64,000 nt of DNA from Draba incana (GCA_963576765.1 OY755215.1:19297010-19361009); one strand, 5' to 3'. Shown: positions 30,646 to 41,605, counted from the stretch's first letter. Numbers and translations: made by a program. The notes: generated from the letters alone by a model not told the origin.

Positions 30646-30827
30646 GGTGGAGTGAAAACTCTTCTTTTTGCTCCAATTCTTCTCCTTTTCTTCATAGAGC
30701 TCCAGAAGCTCCAAATTATGCTCCAAAGCATTGTAGAACCTGAAAAGACATCAAAAGGAAACAAAAAGACAAGAAAAGCAACACAAAACCATGGGTAAAT
30801 TAGGCTAAAAACTAACATATCAGCATG

Positions 30828-32163
30828 CTCATTGTGCGATTTAGGATCCAGTGTGAATTTGATGCCATATTCTGTGGCTAAGCGTTTGGGCTTCACCGAG
30901 TTCAAACCCACCAAGATCTCATTGGTTTTTGCGGATCGGTCTACAAAGCTTCCGGTGGGAATTATAGAGGATTTGCACGTCCGAATTGGGGATACTCTAA
31001 TCCCAGCTGATTTTGTGGTTCTAGAGCTTGATGAAGAACCTAAGGATCCGTTGATTTTGGGCAGAGCTTTCTTGCGCACAGCACGTGCCATCATTGATGT
31101 CGAAGAAGGCATACTGGATCTCCGTCTAGGAGACATGGTAGTTCGGTTTGAGATGAGCAAGCTTCTCAAGAGACCGATGATAGATGGGCACATGTTTGTT
31201 GTCCATGATGGATCAGAGATGTTAGAGGATGAGGTTGAAGAGATTCTAGCAAGGGATCCGCTTGAAGTCGCGTTGACTAAAGCCGAGGGGAAACATGGTT
31301 TTCTGAATGAAGATACCCAAGGATTCGCTAAGTTTCTGGATTCTAACATCTGAGTAGAAAAGGGAGATGAATATCTGAGTTTGGGAGAGGATGCAAAATC
31401 GAAGACAAGCGAGCACCTGCTCAGACAGATCGAGCACCTGCTCAATCTACTGTTCACAGTTCTTGGAGCGAGCTGAAAGCTCCAAAGCTGGAATTGAAAA
31501 CCCTCCCAGCAGGGCTCAGGTACGCGTTTCTCGGTCCTAACTCTACTTATCCCGTTATAGTGAATGCTGAATTGAACAATGTTGAGATTACCTTGCTTTT
31601 GTGTGAATTGAGAAAGTATAAGAAGGCTCTTGGATATTCACTTGATGATATTGCTAGGATATCTCCTGACTTATGCATGCACAGAATACATCTAGAAGAT
31701 GAATCGATGACTTCTGTCGAGCATCAGAGACGGTTATATCCGAATCTCAAGGATGTCGTCAAGAAGGAGATAATGAAACTTCTAGATGCTGGGGTGATTT
31801 ATGCTATATCTGACAGTAAGTGGGTCAGTCCTGTGCATGTAGTGCCTAAGAAAGGAGGTATCACAGTAATTAAAAATGATAGGAACGAGTTGATACCGAC
31901 AAGGACAGTAACTGGACATAGAATGTGTATAGATTATCGGAAATTGAATGCTGCTACTCGCAAAGATCATTTTCCTTTACCATTTATCGATCAGATGCTT
32001 GAGCGTCTAGCTAACCATCCTTATTACTGTTTCTTAGATGGGTATTCAGGTTTCTTTCAGATCCCTATCCACCCCAAGGACCAAGAGAAGACGACATTCA
32101 CATGCCCTTATGGCACTTTCGCATACCGACGCATGCCTTTCGGTTTGTGTAACGCCCCAGCAA
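30828..32163 (+). pseudogene. E3 protease and reverse transcriptase N-terminal part, truncated
   Basis: It resumes the E3 frame after E4 with the protease active-site loop CDLGSSVNLMP (30836 onward). A TGA near 31350 replaces the Arg codon seen in E4 (DSNTRIEK). The RT then runs open from about 31494 (KTLPAGLRYAF) through KLNAATRKDHFPLPFIDQML to RMPFGLCNAPA, where it stops at 32155-32163. Everything downstream (catalytic FMDD, RNaseH, integrase, 3' LTR) is missing, replaced by antisense CACTA gene sequence. The frame running on to 32303 is a chimera and not a real protein. Confidence 0.87.
31411..31443 (+). repeat. GAGCACCTGCTC pair in protease-RT linker of E3
   Basis: Copies at 31411 and 31432, period 21. 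Same slot as 26634-26666 of E4. Confidence 0.92.
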
Positions 32164-33402
32164 AAGTTCTGAAGTATCGCTCCTGTTTGTCTATTGGAGT
32201 GACGGTCCTGCTGTACCAAGGGCCGTCGAACTTTCTTCGAAAGATTGTTGCTATCTCACGGGTTAGTAGCCCTTTGTCCCGATCAAACCTTGGAAACAAA
32301 TAAGAGCAGAGATTAAAGTATGTAAACAATAAATAATCACAATTATGATGTTAATTAAACTATGAATGTTACTAAAACCTAAATCAAACGGTGAATGATT
32401 AAATGTCAGTAGAAACCAACATCTAAATATATCAGTTGAGAACATCTAAATCAAATTAACAGAGCATAGAAACCAACATCTAAATATATCAGTGGAGAAC
32501 ATATACATTAAATGTAAAACTAATTCTAAATAACCAGTTCAAGTATGCAGTTCAATCTAAATCGAAATAAGCAGTTGAAGTAAATTGCAAACAGAAAGGA
32601 AAAGAACTTACCAAAGAGTGTCTTGCAGTGGTTGCTCACTTAGTAAAGGAAGCCTTTGACGTCCAGGATCAGCCAATACATCGGCAAGCAGCTGCTCGTA
32701 GTCTACCTCTTTGCCATTACCTTCATTAGGAACAACATCCAGATCATCACCTTTGTCCTGAGCTTCGATGTCATCAGGTCCGAGTTCATCATCCTCCTCG
32801 CCTTCTTCTTCTTCTTCTTCTTCTTCTTCTTCTTCTTCTTCTTCTTCTTCTTCTTCTTCTTCTTCTTCTTCTTCTTCTTCTTCTTCTTCTTCTTCTTCCT
32901 GAACCTGATTCTGAACCAGAACGCGTTGTTGTGGTTGGAGATTCAGGTTGAGATTGGGTCTTCGAAGAGTTAATGGAGGTTACACCCGGTTAGCAGAAGC
33001 TCGATACTGGAGAGGAAGGGTTCCATACATCGAGACATTCCCAGCCGACTGATGAGTCCCTTGAGAAGGCGGCGAATGACGGGTGGAATGATTCGAGTCA
33101 TGGGACGAAGTATGTCCCTTTCGTCCCAGTGGTGAACTTTTGCCGCCGTTCGGGGGACTGCTGCTTCCACCACCGTCTATAGCCTTACCCTTGTCATGCC
33201 TTGAGGCCTCGAGACTCTGACCACGGTTGTCTGAAGTTGACGGAAGCTGTGAACCACCACGAGCAGAGATCTTCAGATTTCCCTCACTGGTGGCTCTGTT
33301 AACACCACCGCTAGCCGTTCCGGCGCTTGATCTTCTTCCACCACCAACACGGCCGCCTTGTGTCTTAACACCTCCACGTTTAGCGGATTTGGACCCAGCC
33401 AT
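32155..33402 (-). pseudogene. CACTA second gene (Ptta/En/Spm plant transposase family), truncated
   Basis: Exon 1 starts at the ATG 33402 (MAGSKSAKRGG...). It is Gly/Ser/Arg-rich and runs past a Glu run of about 32 residues encoded by (GAA)n (32802-32898). It then continues in EGEEDDELGPDDIEAQ and DYEQLLADVL to ...QPLQDTLW, where GTAAGT at about 32613 is a good splice donor. A later exon (about 32160-32290) reads WFPRFDRDKG...FRRKFDGPWYSRTVTP...ERYFRTFA, the start of the Plant_transposase domain, and is cut at the deletion junction. At least one frame change lies near 32975. The product would have been the accessory DNA-binding protein of the element. Confidence 0.7.
32802..32898 (-). repeat. 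(GAA)n microsatellite inside the CACTA gene
   Basis: About 32 uninterrupted TTC units on the plus strand, coding for poly-Glu in the antisense gene. Probably highly variable in length. Confidence 0.95.
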
Positions 33403-34900
33403 GTCGATTAGGGTTTCTCAAAAGATTAGGGTTCTCAATTTAGGTTGGCTGAGGGTTTTAATCGAAAAAGAGAGAGAGATAGAGATTAGGGTTTCTGATA
33501 TCGAAAACGAGAGAGAGATCTACGGTTTGATAACTAAGAAGATGAAGAGATTAAGTTTTTTGAACTGAAGAACAAAATAGAAATCTTCAATCTATAATCG
33601 ATTTGATCAAGAGATCGAGTTATGCAGATGAAGAACAAAGAGAAACAGAAGAATTTAGCACATAATCAGAAGGATTCGTGAAAATGATTGGGAAATTAGG
33701 ATTTGTGTTCGTGAGGGTTTGAAAGAAAAGAGGAATGAAAAGTTAAAGAATAATATGAAAATGACCCTTGGGTGTCTGACCTAATCGAGTTATTTTCTAT
33801 CGGCGTCGCTAAAGCGTCACTAATCAGTGGGTAATTTTTTTATTTGGACGGCAAAATTAGACCGCCAAAAGGCCCAATTAAGTGTAAACGGGGGCCATAT
33901 ATTAGTCTTAAATTAGCTGTAAATGGTGGCTAATTTGCAACTGATTTGTGACGATTGCAAGTTAGTGACAAATCAAATCCCTAAACCCTAAACATTTATA
34001 TCAAATTTTGCAAAAGCTAGCCTTTCCCTAAGCCATATACACTAACAAAATGGATATATCTTTTATACCACCAATAACAAATGTTATTTAGAAAAACATC
34101 AATCATACCTATTCTAACATTAAACTAACAAGTGTTTATAACCTAAACTATATGAAATGAGGTTGTCACATAGTTTGATTTTTTTACATTGATAGAATAT
34201 CTACTACCACATATTGGAAACTTTGAATTTGAGTTTGTAGAAGGTAGAATACATCTATGAATCATGGAGGCATACATTTTCGTTTAAAATGTGTTCAAAT
34301 GTGAAAGGCGTGGCAAATTAGTTACTTATCAGTCTCAATTTTACAACACCATCGCAAATGTGTCACTAAAGAGTTGTTTATTAGTGACTGATTTGTGACG
34401 CGGATTAAGGGTTTCAGATAATTGAAACCCTAAACCCTATCGGCGTCACTAAAGCATCACAAAATTAACAGTACGAATTTTTTTTAAAAGGGTTGTTGTT
34501 CTCCGGATTCGAACTCAAGTTCGTATGTTTGTTTTACTCGTGTTAAACCGATGTGCCATAGTAATATAATTGTTAATAGTCATACCAACTTTTATTTATC
34601 TATTCTTTTGTAGTAAATACAAAAAAAGAGGTGTTGTTCCCTGGATTTGAACTCGTGTATTGAGAGAGTGAGTGTTGCGGGGTAAACTGATGTTCCATTG
34701 TAACTTAATGGTTACTTACCACACTAACTTGTATATGTTATAAAACTATATCAATTGTAAAACTAAGTACATGTATAGGAATACTTACATATTGGCGCAT
34801 CCACGTATGAAATTCAACATCTCTTTTCCCTATGACCTATTCATCAGATAATCCTGGGTTTTAAGCTCGAATCTGTGCGTCCACTTAGCTGCATTTGAAA
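33403..34900. other. CACTA inter-genic region with an internal subterminal-type repeat field
   Basis: 33420-33750 is AGGGTTT-rich, like a plant 5' leader/promoter of the gene on its left. 33790-34480 holds repeats such as CGGCGTCGCTAAAGCGTCAC, GTGACGATTGCAAGTTAGTGAC and GATTTGTGACG, the same type as at the right end of the element. 34480-34900 shows nothing recognisable. Confidence 0.55.
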
Positions 34901-34949
34901 CAACAAATTATTCAAGGATAGGAAAGCATAGCACTTCGGCAACAATAAT

Positions 34950-37782
34950 TTATGAGAACACATTATTACCTTTCGAGCGGTCGGAAATACTCACAATTAC
35001 GCAAAACATATGAATGCGCGGTCTTATACTCATTGTCTTTTAACCAAAACTCAATACATTTGCCACTTGTGCGACCGACCCCAATAAATATATTTGGCAC
35101 TGGTGCATTGTACACGGGTACTTCACCTTCGTCGTATCGAGAAGCCCTACAAAATTTATCAGTTAATTTACCAGTTAATTAATCTGGTTTGCATATACTT
35201 TTACGGTTCTTAATTATTTACCTTCTTCTTGCAGCTGTGGACATTTTGGGCAGAAAGTAGTATTGAGAGAAATTAGATATCTCCTCGTTGTTATACGATT
35301 CAACAATCGATGCTGCCAGACAAGCTTTATTCTTTGCTCTGCCTTTTAAATGTTTAAAGAACCTTTCGAATGGGTACATCCACCTATACTGCACGGGACC
35401 GCCCAACTCTGCTTCGTATGGCAAGTGAATAGGTAGGTGCTCCATGACATCAAAAAATGAAGGTGGGAAGTTTTTTTTCCAAATTACAGAGTATCATAAC
35501 AATATTCTCCTTCAAAAGTTGGAGTCGGCTTTGAGCCAATGATATACTGGTTATATCGCGGAAAAATGCTCCAATTGCTGGAAAAACATATATAACTCAA
35601 ATCAACAATAAGAAAATAAAAATATAGTAAAAATAAGCCTTTCTTTATGTATATATATATATATACCTGACAATGCTTGATGAACGTTATGCGGAAGAAG
35701 TTCTGTAAATACGAACGGAAGCAACCGTTCCATAAAAACATGGCAGTCGTGACTTTCAATTCCCGAAAACTTCCGGCCATTGATGTCTGCACAACTTCCT
35801 AGATCTCCTGCATAGCCATCTGGAAATTTAACTTCATTTTTTGCCCACTGTAGTAATACATCTATTCCCCTTATGGGCAATCTCCAAATAGGGAAAGGGG
35901 CGTTCCGATTACCATCCACATGCAACTCAGGTCGGTGGCAAAATGTTTGGATATCTAATCTTGACTTCACTGTGTCTTTTGATCTTTCTTTGTGATTCAT
36001 CACAGTATACATGAAGTTATCAAAAAAGTTATTCTCGATATGCATCACATCAAGGCAATGTTGTAAATTTAGATCCACCCCGTACGGAAGCTCCCAGAAA
36101 ATGCTTTCTTTATGCCAATTATGCCAATCTCCATATCCGGGAGGTTTTGTTTCATGCCCATTTCCACCACATTATGATGTTTTCTTTGCTCCGCTGTTTT
36201 GTATATACCGATATATTTGTTCGTCCATCAATGATTCTGGTGGAGATAAATTCACCGCGTTACGACCCTTCTGAAAATTGACTTTGTTCCTTCGTAACGG
36301 GTGATCTTGCGGCAAAAATTTTCTATGACAGTCAAACCAACACGTCTTCCGGCCAGCTTTCAAGTAAAAAGCAGATGTATCATCTTTACAAATGGTACAA
36401 GATAGTTTTCTGTGTGTCGTCCATCCCGACAACATAGCATATACCGGAAAGTCACTAATTGTCCACAACATAACAGCTTTGAGATTGAAGTTTTGCTGTA
36501 ATGACACATCGTACGCCTTCAGCTCCTCGATTAATGGTTGAAGAAAAACATAAAGACTAGCGCGTGGATGATTTGGTCTCAAGTTCAATACCATCAAAAA
36601 CAAATACTCTTCATTCATACACATCTGTGGCTATAAGTTGTAGGGGGTCAGGATCACAGACCACAACGAATGGTTCTTCGACATTCCGAAAGGATTTAAA
36701 CCATCTGTACATAATCCAAGCCGCACGTTTCGCGTCTCTTCAACAAAACTGGGATGAAGTTCATCAAAATTTTTCTACTCTGCGGCATCAGATGGATGAC
36801 ACATAACTCCGTCTAATGAATCGTGTTCAGCATGCCATCTCATCGATGCTGCAGTCTTCTCTGACAGATACAATCTCTTCAACCTATCACCGATAGGAAG
36901 ATACCACATTTTACTAACTAGAACTCTTTTATGTCCCCCGGTACTAGGCTTATACCTTGATTTTCCACAAAACTTGCAATTCTCCAACGTCTTGTCTACT
37001 TTCCAGAAAAGCGTACAATTATCTTTACATGCATCGTATGTCTCCGTCGCCAACCCTATCTTTCGGATCAATGTTTCCGTCTTGTAGTATGAACCGGTTG
37101 CCTGATTAGGCTGAGGTAAATACTCTGAAAACGCTTTCGACCATGAGTCCATGCACACTTTAGACAAATTATGGTTTGCCTTGATGTTCATCTGTCGAGA
37201 CGCTAACGATAATTGCGAACGACCATCCTGACAACCTTCATATAATGGCGTATTAGCAGCGTCAAACATCTGGTAGAAGTGTTTCGCGTCGGCTGTAGGT
37301 TCTTCATAAACATAATAATTTGCAGTTTGATCATGTTCATGTTGATAGTCATTCAATGGCGTAGAACCATGAAATGCATCATGAACAATCCCAGCGTATA
37401 CATTACCACCATCGTAATTCATCTCTTCATTACCCGTACTAAATTGATCATTACCGGTATTAAACTGGGCATTTTCGTAATTACTACTACTACCTCCTCC
37501 TACTACATTATAATCTTCCCCGTATTCTGTCCAAACGTAATATCCTTCCATAAAGCCATTACTAAGTAAATGATTCGATACAGTGTTAACTGGTTTCGGT
37601 CTACGCGCATTTCTACAGTTAGCACAAGGGCAATATATTTTACCTCCACTACCGAGAGAAAAGTCTTGGGCTGCTGCAAAACTTGTGAATTGTTCGATCC
37701 TCGCCACGTATTCGGCTGATAGGTTGTTGGTACGTAGATCGAACCGGTTGTACATCCAATATCGCGATGAATAAGGCCACAT
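34950..37782 (-). pseudogene. CACTA tnp2-type transposase, degraded
   Basis: The start at 37782 (MWPYSSRYWMYN) leads into the transposase-associated zinc-binding region (CPCANCRN, about 37630). The CKFCGKSRYKP block follows near 36960. Homology to tnp2 then continues through LWTISDFPVYAMLSGW and CTICKDD (36172-36624), LDVMHIENNFFDN (about 36050) and HLPYEAELGGPVQYRWMYPFERF (35218-35445). The tail is NEYKTAHSYVLRN-like near 35000. Stops at 36775 (TAG for Trp) and near 36632, a frameshift near 36110, and a possible intron around 35600-35680 mean this copy is dead or needs splicing I cannot confirm. It is transcribed inward from the right terminus. Confidence 0.8.
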
Positions 37783-37954
37783 TTTTTGAATTTTTGAATT
37801 TTTTTTCTAATTTTTTTTTTCCCTCCAAATATTTTTTCAAACTAAAATTTTTGTTTCTCTCAACATTAGTAATGAGTGAGAGAGAGATATAAGTGAGTGA
37901 GTGAGTGAAATGAGATGAGAATGAGTTGTATTTATAAGCAAAATCATTTGCCAC

Positions 37955-38449
37955 TACTTTGTGACGTCTACAAAGGAGTCACAAATTTGTGACGCTTTAC
38001 CCTCTACTTTGTCACTACCTCAAGCAAAAATTTCTCAGTTAGGTAAACTCGTTTTCAACACGTTTATTTTTTTGGATTTTTTTTGGCCAACTTAGATTTT
38101 CATTTGTCTTCTTCTGCCGACATAACTTTTCCGACTCTTTTGTGACTCCCCCTGCGGCGTCGCTAATTTGTGACTGATATGTTCGTAACCAATGAGTCAC
38201 AAATTTGTGACGACCATTTTCGATTTAAATCAGTCGCTAATTAGTGACTGATATGTGGCTAGACTGAAACCACAGGTGTCGCAAGTCAATCACTAATTTG
38301 TGACGTCTTTACGACTGGGAATATTAGTCGCAAATTTGCGACTAATTTGCGACGAATATTTCATGAGGTGTCTCAAGTTAGTCGCAAATATTAGTGACTG
38401 ATTTTGCAGTCACAAATCGCAGTCACTTATAGACTGTTTTCTTGTAGTG
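37955..38449. repeat. CACTA right subterminal repeats and terminal inverted repeat
   Basis: More than ten short GTGAC/GTCAC-centred units in both orientations, ending in TTTTCTTGTAGTG. These are the usual binding sites of the accessory CACTA protein. Confidence 0.8.
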
Positions 38450-39165
38450 GCATATTAAGCCTAAGGTCTATGTCAACAATTCTATCCTCAAGAAGGAATT
38501 CCCAAGGTGTCCAAGGCTGTTGCTTATCAGGTTTGACTCATATCTTTACTACTTTTGATGTTTTTTCTATGCTAGGCTTTGCTTATAGGTTTATGTTTCT
38601 ACCTATGTGTGTTATTTCACAGCTCTAATCTCCATTTTCTATGACTTTCTTTCCTCTATTTGTGAATAAAAATTTCATATGTAAATCAAATTGTAAAAAT
38701 GCATGACAAGGATAAGTTTTCAATGAAATATTAGATTAAATTTCTGTAGATAATTGTGACATTGTTCTGTATCATGTTTCTGTTTGTAATCAAAATTTGT
38801 CTTGTCTCGTTGAGACATTTCATTTATGGGTTTATATTGGCTTTTACTTCGATGAGTTTAATCTAACAAAAATCTTGTGTGCAATTGGTTCTCAGGTGGT
38901 TGATAACTACTACATGCCAGACTTGAAGAAATTATGAACTACGAATGTGTGAATGCATGGGAACTTAGTTCAATTTTCAAATAATCATACATACGAAAGA
39001 TCAATCGTCTCCCTACATATGATTGCCACATTAGCACCTACCAACTCGACACGTGGCAATGACAATTTTACCGTGTAAATCTCAATCGTCTCAGCTTCGA
39101 TGCTTCTCTTCGTTTTCCCTTCTAGAGTTTAATCATCACATGTGCAACATTAGATCAATATCTTA
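38450..39165. other. Host flank of the CACTA element, nothing firm
   Basis: 38450-38520 could be coding (PKVYVNNSILKKEFPRCP in one frame), but it has no partner upstream and I do not recognise it. The remainder is T-rich, intron- or UTR-like. TTA at 39163-39165 is the target duplication of the next element. Confidence 0.35.
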
Positions 39166-40209
39166 GAGCATCTCCCATGTATTACACTATATTTTACACT
39201 AAAATGGTGTAACACCAAAATGGTGTTGAGTTTTACTCCAATGTATTACACCAGTTTTTATACCAAAAAAAGAATATTCTAAATTTATTCTTTTACAAAT
39301 TTACATATTAACACATCTAATTTTTTTAGTTTAATAAATTATAAAATCATTTAAATTTAACATTAAATATGAAAAGAAAAATTTAATACATCATATAAAA
39401 TAAAGGTAAATATAATAGATTTTGGTTTAATCATCATAAACATATTAGATTTGGGTTTAATTGTCATCATTTATATATGGTTCTCACTAAATTTGAAATT
39501 ATTTATAATTTGAAAGATCAATTTATAAATAAAAAAGTTCTACAACAAAATGGTGTAACACCAAATTTAGTGTAAAATTTGGTCTTACACCATTTTAGTG
39601 TATGATTTAGAGCTTGATTTGTACACTCGCTACCACCTGCAAACGTAGCATTTGCGGGCGGTAGCGGTTCCTAGCGTTTGACAACAATATGGAAAACGCT
39701 TTCTACCGCTCCGTACCGCTCCAAATCGCACAAAACCAAAAGCTGCTTCCCTCGAGCGTTTGCGATTGCGGGCGGTTGCTGAAACAACCAAACTTTTTTT
39801 AAAAAAAAGTAAATAATTTACCCGAATTTAGTATTCCCATAAATACTAATTCTCAACGGTTAATTCAAACCAACAATAACCAGTAAAATAAATAAACAAC
39901 CAAAACCAAATCAATTCCATAGAAACTCAACAACAACTTATCATTTCTAGCAACCTAAATACCATGTTCTACTGAAATGAATTCATGAAAACAATCCTAA
40001 TCATCCTCTTTCTAGGTCATGATTCCGCGATCACACATTTATTTTACCTGTAACACATGGGAAAAAGAGTTTCGTAAGTATTTAACAAATACTTAGTGAG
40101 ACGGTCCTCCCGTCTACGGGCTAGGTATATCTAAACCAATAACTAGCAATGACCACACAAAACAGTCAAAACAATACGATAAAAGAACAATGAACTCAAA
40201 ACTACACTA

Positions 40210-40273
40210 GTGTCGATCGACACTGACAAAACAGTGGTGTCGATCGACACTAACTCTAGGTGTCGATCGACAC
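40210..40273. repeat. Three GTGTCGATCGACAC palindromes in the solo LTR
   Basis: Perfect copies at 40210, 40237 and 40260 (periods 27 and 23). Confidence 0.93.
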
Positions 40274-41184
40274 GCTGGCTGCAGAAGCCGCAGAATCGAG
40301 CATCTCCTCTCTTGGCTCGATTCCGTGACTAGCCAGTCGAACCTGCACCGAAACCACATTCCACAGAACACAATACATCCATAACACACAGAAAACACGA
40401 ATCCTTTATCCAAAACATCACAAAACACAACAATCAAGCATCAAAACTAGCTAATGGCCTCGATAAGCCTACGGTCACGCACTCACCTTAGCTTTTCGGG
40501 AATTGGCAATCAATCAACAACACAACCAGCACTAATCACAGCCTCAACGAGACCAAAAACCATTGGTTAACCTTTTCTATCACCTAAAGCCACAACAAGA
40601 TTTTCCCTAAACCAAATTCGGATATTCAGAAAAACAGAACTGACGCGCTGACTTCGAATCAACGCTGAGGAGAGACCTTACCTAAGAATAACGATCAGAA
40701 ATATGTTTCAGAAACTAGACACAAAGATATTTCCAACGACATATAAATAGTCGCCTAACTCCCTCTAGAACTCTGGAAAAACGGCCTCGAAGTGGTCTGA
40801 TCACAGACTCGGTTCTGCACAGACCTCAGTCACGAAAACAATGATATCTCTTAGCATACACATTCGATTGACAAACCATTTTGCCTCACAGCTAGCTAAG
40901 AGAAAGGAGAACTTACCCAGAAAATTTCATTCTGATCCGCTCTGTTCTTCATGTCTGTTTCTCTCCTCTACCAAACGGACAGAACTGCCTCCTTCTCACC
41001 AAAAATCAATTCTCTCTTCTCATCATCTCCAAAACTCTCTCAAACACTCAAACTTTCTAATTTTTCTCTAGAATACGGCTGCTCACAAGCACAAAGGTTC
41101 TATAGATGAGACCTAGGGTCTCCATGGCCCAAACCGCACTAAAACCAGACATTTAATTCAACCAAACCGGTTCCGCGGAACATG

Positions 41185-41221
41185 GTGTCGATCGACACGT
41201 TCCACTGGTGTCGATTGACAC
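41185..41221. repeat. GTGTCGATCGACAC pair at the sense start of the solo LTR
   Basis: A perfect copy at 41185 and one with a single change (GTGTCGATTGACAC) at 41208, period 23, only about 40-75 bp from the LTR end. Confidence 0.92.
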
Positions 41222-41583
41222 CTACAAAAATCAATAAAAATGGTTTGCGGATGTTATAGTTGCGGGTAGATTGATTTTTTTATTAGAAAATAAAATAAAA
41301 TCTACTTAAAAATCAGAAAATATATAATAAAATTTAAAAAAAAAACAGGATTTGAATATTATAATTATGAAATATATAAATAATTTGACTTTTTTAATTA
41401 GTAACCTATTATAATTTTATATTTATAAAATCTTCACACCAAAATTATCTTAATAAAATTACGGTCACAAATTTATATAAACCTAAGAAACTAAAATTTT
41501 AAAATATAACATTAATCTACAAAAGAAACAATTTCTCCATTAAATTTCTAACTTTCATCAAAAAAAATAAAAATAAAAATAAT

Positions 41584-41605
41584 GATAATAATAATAATAA
41601 TAATA

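Larger units (their letters stand above)
18344..30822 (-). mobile_element. E4: complete young Athila-lineage LTR retrotransposon
   Basis: A 12.48-kb element with LTRs at 18344-19709 and 29458-30822, flanked by GCATG at 18339-18343 and 30823-30827. Removing it rejoins the E3 protease frame, which confirms the boundaries. Sense order is 5' LTR, tRNA-Asp primer site, gag-protease-RT-RNaseH, integrase, conserved hairpin, Athila ORF-1-like frame, second polypurine module, long non-coding stretch, polypurine tract, 3' LTR. Comparing the LTRs by eye I find three substitutions and one 1-bp indel in about 1366 bp, so the insertion is recent. Two in-frame stops in pol make this copy non-functional unless read through. 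It carries palindrome pairs in every linker and in both LTRs. Confidence 0.93.
29458..30822 (-). repeat. E4 5' LTR
   Basis: 1365 bp, near-identical to the left LTR. Palindrome pairs at 29613-29645 and 30613-30645. The right border is ATATCA at 30822, followed by the duplication GCATG. Confidence 0.93.
32155..38449 (-). mobile_element. CACTA (En/Spm) element, left part deleted
   Basis: The right terminus reads TTTTCTTGTAGTG at 38437-38449, the complement of the canonical CACTACAAGAAAA end. It is preceded by a dense field of short subterminal repeats (GTGAC, TTTGTGACG, 37955-38440). Inside are a tnp2-type transposase gene and a second En/Spm-family gene, both on the minus strand and both degraded. 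The left terminus is absent: the element ends abruptly in the second gene at the junction with E3. The bases after 38449 (GCATATTAAG) are ordinary host DNA and not E3, so the CACTA was not simply inserted into E3. Confidence 0.85.
39780..41258 (-). repeat. Solo LTR of a gypsy-type element
   Basis: 1479 bp, beginning TGAAACAACC on the plus strand and ending GTTATA (so TATAAC...TTTCA in sense; TGTAAC would be the usual start). It is flanked by GTTGC at 39775-39779 and 41259-41263. No internal sequence, primer site or polypurine tract is present, so it is a solo LTR left by recombination. Its first 350 bp match the fragment at 58439-58830. It is not of the Athila type described above, yet it carries five GTGTCGATCGACAC palindromes. 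Confidence 0.85.

Noticed and set aside
14899..31443. Regularly spaced short palindromes considered as a CRISPR-like array
   Set aside because: Eukaryotic retrotransposon context, copies mostly in pairs and dispersed over many kb, with spacers of only 8-10 bp.
31494..32303. 269-codon plus-strand frame
   Set aside because: The last 45 codons are antisense CACTA gene sequence past the deletion junction; it is a chimera and not a designed protein.
32656..32973. 105-codon frame with a long poly-Phe run
   Set aside because: Antisense reading of the (GAA)n poly-Glu tract of the CACTA gene.
38450..38940. Possible terminal exons of a host gene next to the CACTA end
   Set aside because: No consistent splice and frame combination gave a protein I recognise.
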